A stretch of DNA of 64,000 bases from the NCBI RefSeq assembly GCF_031181385.1, contig NZ_JAPSKV010000016.1:38298-102297 (forward strand), written 5' to 3'. The translations under genes were made by a program, and so were the position numbers. The notes below the pieces were generated by a model. The model was not told where the DNA came from, did no database searches, and was given only the letters and a program-made list of their open reading frames with translations. Of the stretch, positions 1-9,051 are shown one piece after another; the stretch's first letter is position 1; every line of letters begins with the position of its first letter. Source of the stretch: Fredinandcohnia onubensis. GTDB taxonomy: Bacteria; Bacillota; Bacilli; Bacillales; Bacillaceae_L.

Positions 1-2
1 AT

Positions 3-515
3 TTCGTTAATATTGCAGGTGGAGGAAGGCTAACCGAGCTAACCTATGAGGTACCAAGCAAACTGAAAACGATGCTTGGGCAGCTTGCTTATTATTTAAA
101 AGGGATGGAGATGCTGCCGTCAATCCGTCCAACCGAAGTTAGTATTGAGTATGATGGGAAACTGTTTGAGGGCGAGATCATGTTATTCCTCGTTTCCTTA
201 ACGAACTCTGTCGGAGGCTTTGAAAAGCTGGCACCAGACTCCTCAATGAATGACGGCTTGTTTGATTTGTTAATCTTAAAAAAGGCAAACCTTGCCGATT
301 TTATTAAGGTCGCGACTTTGGCAATTCGTGGAGAGCATATTAATGACCCACATGTTCTTTACACGAAAGCAAATCGCGTAAAAGTAAATCCAACTGAAAA
401 AATGCAAATCAATCTAGATGGTGAATACGGTGGCTTACTGCCGGGTGAATTCGTAAATCTGTACAAACATATTAATGTACTGGTATCGAAAGAAAAAGCA
501 GAAAAGATGGATTAA
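3..515 (+). CDS. dgkB: Diacylglycerol kinase DgkB, C-terminal part (5' end outside window)
   Basis: The reading frame is open from base 3 and reads FVNIAGGGRLTELTYEVPSK before the first internal Met at 72, so the gene starts upstream of the window. The 170 visible residues are the C-terminal lipid-kinase half: a glycine-rich GGG stretch, the TNSVGGFEKLAPDSSMNDG segment typical of YegS/BmrU/DgkB kinases, and a late IRGEHINDPHV strand. DgkB phosphorylates diacylglycerol at the membrane and recycles it from lipoteichoic acid synthesis. In B. subtilis dgkB (yerQ) also lies just before rlmCD (yefA), which supports the call. A terminator follows the stop directly. Confidence 0.9.
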   Translation, partial: FVNIAGGGRLTELTYEVPSKLKTMLGQLAYYLKGMEMLPSIRPTEVSIEYDGKLFEGEIMLFLVSLTNSVGGFEKLAPDSSMNDGLFDLLILKKANLADFIKVATLAIRGEHINDPHVLYTKANRVKVNPTEKMQINLDGEYGGLLPGEFVNLYKHINVLVSKEKAEKMD

Positions 516-545
516 AATCTGGCGAGAGCCAGATTTTTTATTTTG
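514..545 (+). terminator. Rho-independent terminator of dgkB
   Basis: A 7-bp stem ATCTGGC/GCCAGAT with a GAGA loop is followed by a T-rich tail. It starts within the dgkB stop codon. Confidence 0.85.
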
Positions 546-718
546 AATAGGGCTAGCGAGTGAATCGTGCCCGATCTGCGAAAGAGGAAGGAAAAAAGGG
601 AACGCAAGCAGAAGAAGCCCGCCTAATCGGATTGGATGGGCATGGACTTTGCTCAGCCTTGAATACGTTTTGCTGACTCCACCCATTACTTAAAACCCGA
701 ATCTATCCTCCCCCCACA

Positions 719-749
719 TTGGCATAACCTCCCCCAGATATGTTACAAT
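719..749 (+). promoter_or_regulatory. Probable sigma-A promoter of rlmCD with extended -10
   Basis: TTGGCA (719-724) and TACAAT (744-749) are 19 bp apart. A TG dinucleotide at 741-742, one base before the -10, makes an extended -10 that could compensate for the long spacer. The ATG of rlmCD is 37 bp downstream of the -10. Confidence 0.5.
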
Positions 750-785
750 CAGTTCAGCATTTTGAACGCAAAGGAAGAAAACACA

Positions 786-2159
786 ATGACAAAACTGAAA
801 CCGCCGGTTGAAAAAAATACATACTATGATGTCACATTTGAAGATCTTACCCATGATGGAGCGGGTGTGGCTAAAATTGAAGGCTTTCCGATCTTTGTTC
901 CGAACGGTCTACCAGATGAGAAAGCAAAAATCAAAGTGACCAAGGTCAATAAAGGCTACGGCTTTGGCCGTCTAATAGAGCTGTACGAAAAAAGCAAATA
1001 TCGCGTCGATGCCCCTTGTCCGATTTATAAAGAATGCGGAGGCTGTCAGCTCCAGCATCTCAGCTATGAAGGACAGTTGGTTGCGAAACAAAAACAGGTT
1101 CAGGAAGTGTTAACACGCATCGGTAAGCTACAAAATATCAAGGTTCATCCTGTACTTGGAATGGAAAACCCATGGCGATATCGGAATAAGGCACAGGTTC
1201 CAGTAGCAGACCGTGAAGGTGGCCTAGTTGCAGGGTTTTATCAACAGCGAAGTCATGAAATCATTGATATGGAAGCTTGTCTCATCCAGCAAGAAAAGAA
1301 TGATCTGGTTGTACAAACAGTGAAGACAATCTGTGAGAAATATGGAATTCAAGCCTATGATGAGAAAAATAATAAAGGTACGCTTCGCCACATTATGGCA
1401 CGTTATGGCTTGGTTTCTGGAGAAATTATGGTCGTACTTGTCACTAGAACGAGGGAGCTTCCACATAAGAATAAAATCATCTTAGAGATTACTGATAACC
1501 TACCTGGTGTTAAATCGATCGTACAAAACATTAACTCCAAACAGACGAATGTGATTTTTGGAAATGAAACAAATGTCCTTTGGGGTGAAGAATATATTTA
1601 CGATAATATTGGTGATATCAAGTTTGCGATTTCAGCAAGGTCGTTTTATCAAGTTAACCCTGAACAAACAAAGGTACTGTATGATAAAGCGTTGGAGTTT
1701 ACAGGGTTAACAGGGGAAGAGACGGTTATTGATGCCTATTGTGGAATTGGAACCATTTCGTTGTTTCTAGCTCAGAAAGCAAAGAAAGTTTATGGAGTGG
1801 AAATTGTTCCTGAAGCGATTGAGGATGCGAAGCGAAACGCAGCCCTTAACAATATTGATAATGCAGAGTTTGCAGTTGGGGAGGCAGAGGTTGTCATCCC
1901 AAATTGGTATAAAGACGGAGTTAGAGCGGATGTCATTGTCGTAGACCCTCCTCGTAAGGGTTGTGATGAGGCGTTATTACAAACGATTTTAAAAATGAAG
2001 CCGAAGAAAGTTGTTTATGTTTCATGTAATCCAGCAACTCTTGCAAGGGACCTTCGCATTTTAGAAGATGGTGGGTATGAAACAGCGGAGGTACAACCTG
2101 TAGATATGTTTCCGCACACTGTTCACTGTGAGGCAGTCGCAAAGTTAATTTTAAAATAA
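786..2159 (+). CDS. rlmCD: 23S rRNA (uracil-C5)-methyltransferase RlmCD
   Basis: SAM-dependent RNA methyltransferase of the RumA/TrmA family; B. subtilis RlmCD makes m5U at 23S positions 747 and 1939. The N-terminal ~60 residues form a TRAM domain. Cys78, Cys84 and Cys87 ([10 protein letters not shown]) plus the later DMEAC cysteine match the [4Fe-4S] ligands of RumA. The SAM loop is [14 protein letters not shown] and the catalytic cysteine lies in [17 protein letters not shown] 786 was chosen over the upstream TTG 762 because AAAGGAAG lies 7-8 bases before it. The protein has 457 residues, normal for the family. Its location after dgkB is as in B. subtilis. Confidence 0.92.
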   Translation: MTKLKPPVEKNTYYDVTFEDLTHDGAGVAKIEGFPIFVPNGLPDEKAKIKVTKVNKGYGFGRLIELYEKSKYRVDAPCPIYKECGGCQLQHLSYEGQLVAKQKQVQEVLTRIGKLQNIKVHPVLGMENPWRYRNKAQVPVADREGGLVAGFYQQRSHEIIDMEACLIQQEKNDLVVQTVKTICEKYGIQAYDEKNNKGTLRHIMARYGLVSGEIMVVLVTRTRELPHKNKIILEITDNLPGVKSIVQNINSKQTNVIFGNETNVLWGEEYIYDNIGDIKFAISARSFYQVNPEQTKVLYDKALEFTGLTGEETVIDAYCGIGTISLFLAQKAKKVYGVEIVPEAIEDAKRNAALNNIDNAEFAVGEAEVVIPNWYKDGVRADVIVVDPPRKGCDEALLQTILKMKPKKVVYVSCNPATLARDLRILEDGGYETAEVQPVDMFPHTVHCEAVAKLILK

Positions 2160-2199
2160 ATGCATAGTAAATAAACATGGAAGTGGGAGGACAAGGCTG

Positions 2200-2436
2200 A
2201 TGGTAAAAGAAAAATTAAAAGCTAAAATTCTCGAAATTGTGGATAATCAGATTAACATAAATGACCCGAAGTGTACGAAAGAAACCTTGGAACGATTGGT
2301 CAACTCAGGTTTCTCAGAAGTAGAGTCTAAAGAAATGATTGGCAGAGTGCTAATTGAAGAAATGTACGAACTTTTGAAAAACCAAGTTCCATTTAATGAA
2401 AAGCGCTATGCTGATAAATTAAATATGCTTCAGTAG
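2200..2436 (+). CDS. Small conserved protein of unknown function
   Basis: A 78-residue, charged, probably all-helical cytosolic protein (MVKEKLKAKILEIVDNQ...). A good Shine-Dalgarno site GTGGGAGG (2183-2190) precedes ATG 2200. The gene follows rlmCD by 40 bp on the same strand and ends in a strong terminator, so it is probably cotranscribed with rlmCD. No catalytic motif, cysteine cluster or membrane segment is visible apart from one Cys near residue 25. I do not recognise the family with certainty and assign no function. Confidence 0.75.
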   Translation: MVKEKLKAKILEIVDNQININDPKCTKETLERLVNSGFSEVESKEMIGRVLIEEMYELLKNQVPFNEKRYADKLNMLQ

Positions 2437-2480
2437 GCTCCAGACCCTGATAAAATGGAAAAACGCTTATTTTTAAATTC

Positions 2481-2515
2481 CCCATTAAACAAAATTGTTT
2501 AATGGGTTTTTTCTG
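2481..2515 (+). terminator. Terminator of the rlmCD-small gene unit
   Basis: CCCATTAAACAA (2481-2492) pairs with TTGTTTAATGGG (2495-2506); a T-run with one C follows. It lies well before the lyase start at 2607. Confidence 0.85.
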
Positions 2516-2606
2516 TTTTTTGAACAACATTGTGATTTTGGTTATTACCATTCGCTCTGGAAATAATATACCAATAAATAGAAACAACTATGAAGGAGAG
2601 AAGGTA

Positions 2607-3983
2607 ATGGATGCATCTAACCAGTATCGAATGGAAAATGACCCCTTAGGTAACATCATGGTACCTTCATCAGTCTATTATGGTTCACAAACGCAACGGG
2701 CTGTTGAAAACTTTCAAATAAGTGGACTACGGTTACCACGACAGTTTATTAAGGCGCAAGGAATCATTAAATCGTCGGCTGCAGCCGTCAACGTCGAGTT
2801 AGGTAAGCTGTCGCCAGAGATGGGAAAGGCAATCATACAAGCAGCTGAAGAGGTAATCGAAGGAAGATGGGATGATCAATTTGTTGTGGATGTCTATCAA
2901 GCTGGAGCAGGCACCTCCCAAAATATGAATACGAATGAGGTTATTGCAAAGCGTGCGACTGAATTAATGGAGGGAAAGCAAAATATTCATCCAAATGATC
3001 ATGTGAACATGTCACAATCTACAAATGATACATTTCCTTCTTCCGTCAATATAGCCGCAGCAGAGTTAATTATTCGAGGATTACTACCGGTTCTTCAGCA
3101 GTTGGAACAGACCTTCCAAAAGAAGGCTGAACAGTTCATGCCAGTCTTGAAAACGGGGCGAACCCACTTACACGATGCAGTTCCAATCCGATTAGGACAA
3201 GAATTCTCTGGGTATGCGGCGACAATCGGTGCTGTTACAGGGCAGTTGGAGCATAATCTGGAGTCACTGTATCAGATCGGTTTGGGTGGAAATGCAATTG
3301 GCACTTCGATTCAATTAGAAAAAACTTACACGCCAAAAGTTATACAAGAAGTTTGTAAACGGACAAACTTACCTTTCCGTGAACCTGATAATATGTTTGC
3401 ATTTATGCAGAATATGAGTGAACCAATACGTTGTATGTTGACATTGAAAGAGCTGTCCGTTCACCTCATAAAAATTACAAGTGATTTACGTTTACTTAGC
3501 TCGGGTCCGAGAACAGGTTTAGCGGAAATCACATTACCTTCTGTTCAACCGGGTTCGACAATAATGCCTGGTAAAGTTAATCCAGCAATATTAGAAATGA
3601 CACATATGGTCTGCTGTCAGGTGATCGGCTACGAAACGGCTGTAGCAACTGCTGGAACGGCAAGTCAATTAGAGATAAATGTGATGATGCCAATGATTGC
3701 TCATTCATTTCTCCATTCACTTGAGATAATGACAAACGCTATTGACACACTGGAATCAAAATGTATTAATGGCATTCAAGCAAATGAAGAACAATGCAAA
3801 AAGTGGATGGAAGAGAGTCTTGCATTAGTTACGGGGTTAAGTTCGAAGGTAGGGTATGATATGGCCTCAGAAATTGGAATGCAAGCAGATGAACAAAATA
3901 AAACGTTAGAGCAAATTCTCCAAGAGAAGGGGCTATATACAGTGGATGTACGTAATGCAATCGATCCGAAAGGAATGGTTTAA
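2607..3983 (+). CDS. Fumarase/aspartase-superfamily lyase (aspartase-like)
   Basis: A 458-residue member of the fumarase class II/aspartate ammonia-lyase superfamily, which eliminates or adds water or ammonia across a fumarate bond. Family blocks are present: GAGTSQNMNTNEV, HVNMSQSTND, TGRTHLHDAVPIRLGQE and the signature PGSTIMPGKVNP. In this SS loop the first Ser (the catalytic base in Bacillus aspartase) is kept, but the second, normally Ser, is Thr. Overall spacing resembles aspartase more than housekeeping FumC, but the substrate cannot be fixed from sequence. ATG 2607 was chosen for the preceding GAAGGAGAGAAGG; upstream in-frame sequence runs through a terminator. An MFS carrier and an M20 amidohydrolase follow downstream. 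Confidence 0.8.
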   Translation: MDASNQYRMENDPLGNIMVPSSVYYGSQTQRAVENFQISGLRLPRQFIKAQGIIKSSAAAVNVELGKLSPEMGKAIIQAAEEVIEGRWDDQFVVDVYQAGAGTSQNMNTNEVIAKRATELMEGKQNIHPNDHVNMSQSTNDTFPSSVNIAAAELIIRGLLPVLQQLEQTFQKKAEQFMPVLKTGRTHLHDAVPIRLGQEFSGYAATIGAVTGQLEHNLESLYQIGLGGNAIGTSIQLEKTYTPKVIQEVCKRTNLPFREPDNMFAFMQNMSEPIRCMLTLKELSVHLIKITSDLRLLSSGPRTGLAEITLPSVQPGSTIMPGKVNPAILEMTHMVCCQVIGYETAVATAGTASQLEINVMMPMIAHSFLHSLEIMTNAIDTLESKCINGIQANEEQCKKWMEESLALVTGLSSKVGYDMASEIGMQADEQNKTLEQILQEKGLYTVDVRNAIDPKGMV

Positions 3984-4012
3984 GATGCCAAGCTTTTAAG
4001 CCATCAAAAAAT

Positions 4013-4169
4013 CTGTACTAATCGACCAGTTTCTCAAAAACCTATTTTCAATCAAACGTTTGTTTAACGGGTTACCTCAGTTGCATCAATGACTTGCAAT
4101 TTCAATTAAACGTTTGTTTGAACGGAATTGATATTGTTAAGAAAGCGGAAATAGGAGCTGTACTAGTCG
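4013..4169 (+). repeat. 157-bp dispersed repeat with two paired palindromes (copy R1)
   Basis: Bounded by CTGTACTAATCG (4013-4024) and CTGTACTAGTCG (4158-4169). It holds two near-perfect 16-bp palindromes, AATCAAACGTTTGTTT (4050-4065) and AATTAAACGTTTGTTT (4104-4119), centred exactly 54 bp apart. A copy with the same internal spacing, split by an IS element, lies at 11506-13271, and a related pair lies at 56933-57002. This copy lies directly upstream of the MFS gene. It could be a TetR-type double operator or a small mobile repeat. Confidence 0.75.
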
Positions 4170-4252
4170 AAATTTGGTAACAAAGTATGGCTGATTTCAC
4201 AGCATGATGTGGCCTGCTAAAGGGGATTCTAGTATTAAAAGGGGGTTAATCT

Positions 4253-5692
4253 ATGGAGTCAACGTATAAAGGTACAAACAAAATGATAATTGGGATTGTA
4301 TTCGGTGTGATTACATTTTGGCTATTTGCGCAAGCAATGGTCAATATAGTCCCTGCTGTACAAGAAGACTTAGGGATTTCACTTGGGACGCTGAACATTG
4401 CCATAAGTTTAACGGCTTTATTTTCAGGATTGTTTATCGTGGCTGCGGGTGGTCTAGCAGATAAAATAGGACGTAAAAAGATTGCCTATTTTGGATTTAT
4501 TTTAAGTATTGCCGGCTCGCTTTGTCTGGTACTAGCTCAAGGCTCTGTATTGCTAATTATTGGACGTATTATTCAAGGTATTTCGGCAGCATGTATTATG
4601 CCTTCAACAATTGCGTTAATGAAAGCTTATTTTGAAGGGGCAGAACGCCAACGTGCACTCAGTTTTTGGTCGATTGGCTCTTGGGGAGGCTCAGGGGTTG
4701 CTTCTTTTGCAGGCGGCACAATCGCGACTTCATTAGGGTGGCGATGGATCTTCGTATTTTCGATTATCTTTGCAATTGTGGGTATGTTTTTACTAAAGGA
4801 TACACCAGAAAGCAAACAGCCCTCTTCAGGTGCTTTTAAATTCGATTACGCTGGATTAGCGATCTTTATCGTAACGATGATTGCTCTGAATGTGTTTATA
4901 ACATATGGAGCAGATATTGGATGGACAAGCCCGATTTCACTTGGCCTTATTGCTGTAACGATTATAGGTATACTGGTTTTCATTAAAGTAGAGAAGAGTA
5001 AGGAAATCGTTCTTATTGATTTTGACGTATTTAAAAATGCACCATATACAGGAGCTACTGTTTCGAACTTTTTACTCAATGCGATTGCTGGTACTTTAGT
5101 TGTTGCAAATACGTATGTGCAAGTAGGAAGAGGTTTTAACTCATTTCAATCAGGAATGTTGTCCCTCGGTTATTTAGTAGCAGTACTGGCAATGATTCGA
5201 GTGGGTGAGAAAATCTTACAAAGAGTAGGTGCTAAATCACCAATGGTTTGGGGTGCCGCAATTACAACGGTTGGTGTAGGGGTGATGGGGTTAACATTCT
5301 TACCAGACCTTGCTTATACAACTGTTGTGTTCATTGGTTTTGCATTATTTGGACTAGGACTTGGAATTTATGCGACTCCGTCAACAGATACTTCTGTATC
5401 GAATGCACCTGCGGAAAAAGTGGGCGAAGCGGCTGGTGTTTATAAAATGGCAAGTTCACTTGGCAGTGCATTTGGTGTTGCGATTTCAGCATCAGCTTAC
5501 GCGGCAATAGCAGCAAATGGGAATCTTGAATTCGCAGCTACAGTGGGAATCATTGTTAACGTCATCTTCGGTGTTTTATCGATCCTTTCAATCATTATTC
5601 TAGTACCAAAAGATGCAGGAAAAACAACTCAAGCAGTTAAACCAGAGAATGCGTCTAAAAAAAGAACAGCGAGTGACCCTGTTATCGAATAA
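4253..5692 (+). CDS. MFS transporter, DHA2-like drug/metabolite exporter
   Basis: A 479-residue polytopic membrane protein with many hydrophobic helices. Motif A of the major facilitator superfamily is clear (GGLADKIGRKK, about residues 65-75), with GRIIQGISAACIMPS typical of helix 4 and an antiporter motif C-like stretch (GSGVASFAGGTIA) in helix 5. Length and the helix after residue 200 suggest the 14-helix DHA2 group of proton-coupled exporters. ATG 4253 follows AAAAGGGGG. The C-terminus is a short charged tail. The dispersed palindrome pair R1 lies 84 bp upstream and may control it. The substrate is unknown; the next gene, an amidohydrolase, may act on the same compound. Confidence 0.8.
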   Translation: MESTYKGTNKMIIGIVFGVITFWLFAQAMVNIVPAVQEDLGISLGTLNIAISLTALFSGLFIVAAGGLADKIGRKKIAYFGFILSIAGSLCLVLAQGSVLLIIGRIIQGISAACIMPSTIALMKAYFEGAERQRALSFWSIGSWGGSGVASFAGGTIATSLGWRWIFVFSIIFAIVGMFLLKDTPESKQPSSGAFKFDYAGLAIFIVTMIALNVFITYGADIGWTSPISLGLIAVTIIGILVFIKVEKSKEIVLIDFDVFKNAPYTGATVSNFLLNAIAGTLVVANTYVQVGRGFNSFQSGMLSLGYLVAVLAMIRVGEKILQRVGAKSPMVWGAAITTVGVGVMGLTFLPDLAYTTVVFIGFALFGLGLGIYATPSTDTSVSNAPAEKVGEAAGVYKMASSLGSAFGVAISASAYAAIAANGNLEFAATVGIIVNVIFGVLSILSIIILVPKDAGKTTQAVKPENASKKRTASDPVIE

Positions 5693-5753
5693 ATGTGTTT
5701 TGAAAAGCACTAAAACGTAGTGTTTTCATACATACGAAATGGAGTGCAAGATT

Positions 5754-6941
5754 ATGAAAGATCAATTAATGGAAATGTTAGAATCGCGAAAGGATGAAAT
5801 CATTGAAATTCGCAGACATTTACATGAAAACCCTGAACTTTCCTTTAAAGAAGAAAAAACCGCTCAATATATTCTAGAGTTTTATAAAGGAAAAGATGTA
5901 GAGGTACAATCCAATGTTGGGAATGGCTATGGAATTGTCGTGACCATAAAAGGCGGTAAGTCTGGAAAAAACATCGGCCTACGTGCAGACTTTGATGCGC
6001 TTCCTATTGTTGAAGAAACAGATGTACCGTTTAAATCAAAGACTGAAGGTGTGATGCATGCATGTGGTCATGATGGTCATACAGCATATTTGTTAGTACT
6101 AGCGGATTGTTTAATTCAATTAAAAAATGAAATACCCGGTACAATTAAAATTATCCACCAGCATGCCGAAGAGGTTCCGCCAGGTGGGGCAAAAAGCATA
6201 GTAGAGTCAGGTATTCTTGATGATTTAGACCATGTATTCGGTATCCATCTACTTCCACTAGGTCCTGCAGGGACAGTTGGGTATCATGCAGGATATTCAT
6301 TCAACGGAAGAGCTTATATGAAATTAAAAATTCAAGGTAGAGGTGGACATGGCTCATCACCACATTTGGCAAATGATGCGATTGTGGCAGGGGCACATTT
6401 TGTAACAGCCGTTCAAACAATCATTAGCCGTCGATTAAGCCCGTTTGAAAATGGTGTTATTACGATAGGATCATTTGATGGAAAAGGCACATTTAATGTC
6501 ATCAAAGATAGCGTAGAGCTTGAAGGTGACATTCGTTATATGACGGATGAAACAAAGGGGAAAATTGAAAAAGAAGTGAAACGACTTGCTAGTGGACTTG
6601 AAGAAGAATTCGGAGTAACATGTGAGCTAACATACGAAACGGATTATCCGCCGCTATACAATGATCCTGAATTAACAGCAAAAGTTGCCGAGTATCTAAA
6701 CAATGCAAATGACAAAGACATTAAAGAAGTGAAGGAATTCCCAGCAATGGCACCATCTGAAGATTTTGCTTATTATGCGGAAAAGTTTCCTTCTTGTTTC
6801 TTCTATATTGCATGTACGCCAAAGGGGGAAAAGGATCCTTATTTCAATCATCATCCTAAATTCGATATTGATGAAGATGCCCTCCTTGTCGCTGCAAAAG
6901 CAGTGGGAACTGTCGTTTGTGGATTTTATGAGTTAGATTAG
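5754..6941 (+). CDS. M20 family amidohydrolase (IAA-amino acid hydrolase type)
   Basis: A 395-residue zinc metallo-amidohydrolase of family M20D, which removes N-acyl groups from amino acids. Metal-binding blocks are visible: HACGHDGHTA, then HQHAEEVPPGGA with the catalytic Glu pair, GIHLLP, and a late EDFAYYAEKFP. The lid dimerisation domain starts near residue 180 (GRGGHGSSPH). ATG 5754 was chosen over ATG 5739 because GGAGTG (5741-5746) gives correct spacing only for the former. It lies 61 bp after the MFS gene with only a weak hairpin between, so the two may be cotranscribed. A shared terminator separates it from the convergent permease. Confidence 0.85.
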   Translation: MKDQLMEMLESRKDEIIEIRRHLHENPELSFKEEKTAQYILEFYKGKDVEVQSNVGNGYGIVVTIKGGKSGKNIGLRADFDALPIVEETDVPFKSKTEGVMHACGHDGHTAYLLVLADCLIQLKNEIPGTIKIIHQHAEEVPPGGAKSIVESGILDDLDHVFGIHLLPLGPAGTVGYHAGYSFNGRAYMKLKIQGRGGHGSSPHLANDAIVAGAHFVTAVQTIISRRLSPFENGVITIGSFDGKGTFNVIKDSVELEGDIRYMTDETKGKIEKEVKRLASGLEEEFGVTCELTYETDYPPLYNDPELTAKVAEYLNNANDKDIKEVKEFPAMAPSEDFAYYAEKFPSCFFYIACTPKGEKDPYFNHHPKFDIDEDALLVAAKAVGTVVCGFYELD

Positions 6942-6957
6942 GGTACTTATCTAAAAC

Positions 6958-6994
6958 AAAGCCCATTCAACAAGTGGTATGTTGGATGGGCTTT
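6958..6994. terminator. Bidirectional terminator
   Basis: AAAGCCCATTCAACA (6958-6972) pairs with TGTTGGATGGGCTTT (6980-6994), with A- and T-runs on the two sides. It serves the amidohydrolase on the plus strand and the EamA permease on the minus strand. Confidence 0.85.
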
Positions 6995-7001
6995 AACCTA
7001 T

Positions 7002-7973
7002 TTACGATAAAGGCATTTCTCTCAGTTTTGTACGAACCTGTTTAACTGATTTTTTCTTTTGTGACATTCTTACAAAGATATTATTAGATAAAAGTGAAAC
7101 GATGATTAAGACCGTACCAAGAAGGTCGAACATCGTAACCTGATTACCCTGAAATATCGAAATTAAGAGCGTTGTAACGGGAACAAAATTGATGAACAGC
7201 AATCCGTTTAACGGTGATAATATGCTCACACCAATATTCCAACCGAGTAATGCAATCACCCCAGGGAAAATAATCATAAATAATAAATGAGGGCTTACAG
7301 CCATCATACTTTCTACTGTTGGGACGGATAAATATCCGAACAAAGTTGCACCAAATGTAATTACAATAGCAGTAATTGTTCCAAGTAAACAACTTAAAGT
7401 TGAATAACGCAAAGCAGACCAACCACTAAATTCACTACCACCCATCGTGTAAATAACCCATCCAATAACGGCGATAAATATTAGTAATGAAGGTATAAAG
7501 TCATCTGTTGCTCCAAGAAAAGCTTTAACATCACCTTTTGTAATCACCAACATTGCACCAATGAATGACACGATTACACATCCTAATGTGAATAGATGCG
7601 GGCGTTTCCTAAAAATCATCCATACGATTACAACGGAAATCATCGGCATAAGTGATTCCATAATGGATGCGACCATTACACCGGAAGCCCCTAATAAATC
7701 TTCACCCCAGAAGATAAAAAGATTATAGACGGTGAAAGCCATCGTGCCAAAAAACCATAATTGAAGTCCTTTTCCTTCAAAGCGGAAAGCTTGCTTTCCT
7801 TCTTTCCATAATAAGATGGCCACTAAAATAATCGTTACAGCGCCATAACGAATGATTGTAAAATAAAAGGGATCAAGATGTTTAAATGCTGCATGAGCTA
7901 CTGGAAACATTGCTCCCCATGATACTGCAGCAATAAAACATAAAATCGCTCCGAGTAGTACACTATTTTTCAC
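7002..7973 (-). CDS. EamA/DMT-superfamily permease
   Basis: A 323-residue membrane protein with about ten helices in two EamA halves: the first begins GAILCFIAAVSWGAMFPVAHAAF, the second follows the central LLIFIAVIGWVIYTMGG. DMT permeases usually export amino acids or small metabolites. The start is GTG 7973, preceded on the minus strand by GAAAGAGGTAGAGGAAA. A basic tail (QKKKSVKQVRTK) ends the protein, consistent with a cytosolic C-terminus. It is transcribed divergently from the LysR gene at 8120, which is the usual arrangement of a LysR regulator and its target. Confidence 0.85.
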   Translation of the reverse strand: MKNSVLLGAILCFIAAVSWGAMFPVAHAAFKHLDPFYFTIIRYGAVTIILVAILLWKEGKQAFRFEGKGLQLWFFGTMAFTVYNLFIFWGEDLLGASGVMVASIMESLMPMISVVIVWMIFRKRPHLFTLGCVIVSFIGAMLVITKGDVKAFLGATDDFIPSLLIFIAVIGWVIYTMGGSEFSGWSALRYSTLSCLLGTITAIVITFGATLFGYLSVPTVESMMAVSPHLLFMIIFPGVIALLGWNIGVSILSPLNGLLFINFVPVTTLLISIFQGNQVTMFDLLGTVLIIVSLLSNNIFVRMSQKKKSVKQVRTKLREMPLS

Positions 7974-8051
7974 TTTCCTCTACCTCTTTCAGTAAGTTTC
8001 CATAATCATCATCTTAAAACGATTTGAACATCTTGTAAAATGAATAAAAAC

Positions 8052-8082
8052 AATGATTAATATCATTTTTATTGATATCATA
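8052..8082. promoter_or_regulatory. Candidate LysR operator between permease and regulator
   Basis: AATGATTAATATCATT (8052-8067) has arms AATGAT/ATCATT and contains a T-N11-A type dyad; a second partial dyad TTGATATCAT follows. It lies in the divergent intergenic space, 52 bp before the LysR start. Confidence 0.45.
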
Positions 8083-8119
8083 GAGATAGCGATAAATGTC
8101 CGAACAGGAGGGGAAAATC

Positions 8120-8983
8120 GTGGAATTCAAAGACTTAGAGATTTTTCAGATGGTAGCAGAAAAAGGGACAATTACAGAAGTGGCAAAAGAGTTGAGCTAC
8201 GTTCAATCCAATATTACATCTCGGATTCAAAAGCTTGAGGCTGAGTTGAATACACCTTTGTTTAACCGACATCGTCGGGGGATGACATTGACACCTGAGG
8301 GGAAGAAACTATTAACTTATAGTAAAAAAATATTATTGTTAACAGATGAAATGAAAAAAGCTGTTCAAAATAAAAATGAGCCATCTGGTAAATTAGAAAT
8401 TGGAACAGTTGAGACTGTCATTCATTTACCAAAAATATTATCTACCTATACTAAAAAATATAAAAATGTGGATCTGTCATTATTTACAGGTGTTACTGAA
8501 GATTTAGAGGAACAAGTATTAAATCATAAGTTGGATGGGGCATTCGTTTCAGAATCAGACTTTCATCCTGACCTTGTGTCGCATGACGTATTGCAAGAGG
8601 AGCTTGTATTAATATCAGATATTCGTACATCCTCATTGGAAGAGTCACAAGAGGAGACGGTTCTTTGCTTTAGTGAAGGCTGCGGATACCGAGCGAGATT
8701 TAAAGCATGGTATAAAGATCAAAATCTCACACCACGAAAAGTGATGGAATTTGGTACATTAGAAACAATTTTGCGTAGCGTAGTCGTAGGACTTGGTGTG
8801 GCATTCGTCCCTAGGTCAGCAGTTACCCATTTAGAGCAAAGTGGACTAATCAGGTGTTATACCCTTCCAGATCAATACAGCAAAATCAAAACCGTTTTTA
8901 TAAGAAGAGCCGACACGTACTTAACCTCAACGATGGAAAAGTTTATAGAAACCATCGAAACGAATAACCAAATAACAGTATAA
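8120..8983 (+). CDS. LysR-family transcriptional regulator
   Basis: A 287-residue LysR regulator. Residues 1-60 form the winged helix (MEFKDLEIFQMVAEKGTITE... with QSNITSRIQKLEAEL as recognition helix and LFNRHRRGMTLTPEG as wing). The rest is a periplasmic-binding-like effector domain. GTG 8120 was chosen over ATG 8096 because a perfect AGGAGGGG lies 6-7 bases before GTG and the protein then starts as LysR proteins normally do. It probably controls the divergent EamA permease gene. The effector is unknown. Confidence 0.88.
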   Translation: MEFKDLEIFQMVAEKGTITEVAKELSYVQSNITSRIQKLEAELNTPLFNRHRRGMTLTPEGKKLLTYSKKILLLTDEMKKAVQNKNEPSGKLEIGTVETVIHLPKILSTYTKKYKNVDLSLFTGVTEDLEEQVLNHKLDGAFVSESDFHPDLVSHDVLQEELVLISDIRTSSLEESQEETVLCFSEGCGYRARFKAWYKDQNLTPRKVMEFGTLETILRSVVVGLGVAFVPRSAVTHLEQSGLIRCYTLPDQYSKIKTVFIRRADTYLTSTMEKFIETIETNNQITV

Positions 8984-8990
8984 AAAAATA

Positions 8991-9040
8991 GGGTTGTTCT
9001 CACTAGTCACCGAAATGACTTGGGAGACAACCCTTTATTA
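8991..9040. terminator. Terminator between convergent lysR and hxlR genes
   Basis: GGGTTGT (8991-8997) pairs with ACAACCC (9027-9033); inner bases CTC.AGTCA/TGACT.GAG extend the stem. Flanking A- and T-runs allow use in both directions. Confidence 0.75.
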
Positions 9041-9051
9041 TTTTCTTTGCC

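Noticed and set aside
435..686. Minus-strand ORF of 83 codons
   Set aside because: It overlaps the end of dgkB and its terminator in antisense, has no ribosome binding site, and shows an atypical composition for a protein.
2502..2606. Extended N-terminus of the lyase
   Set aside because: The extension starts in the T-run of a terminator; ATG 2607 has a strong ribosome site and a normal family start.
4050..4119. AAACGTTTGTTT palindromes as CcpA cre sites
   Set aside because: They have the central CG but lack the outer TG...CA bases of the cre consensus; the paired 54-bp layout also does not fit.
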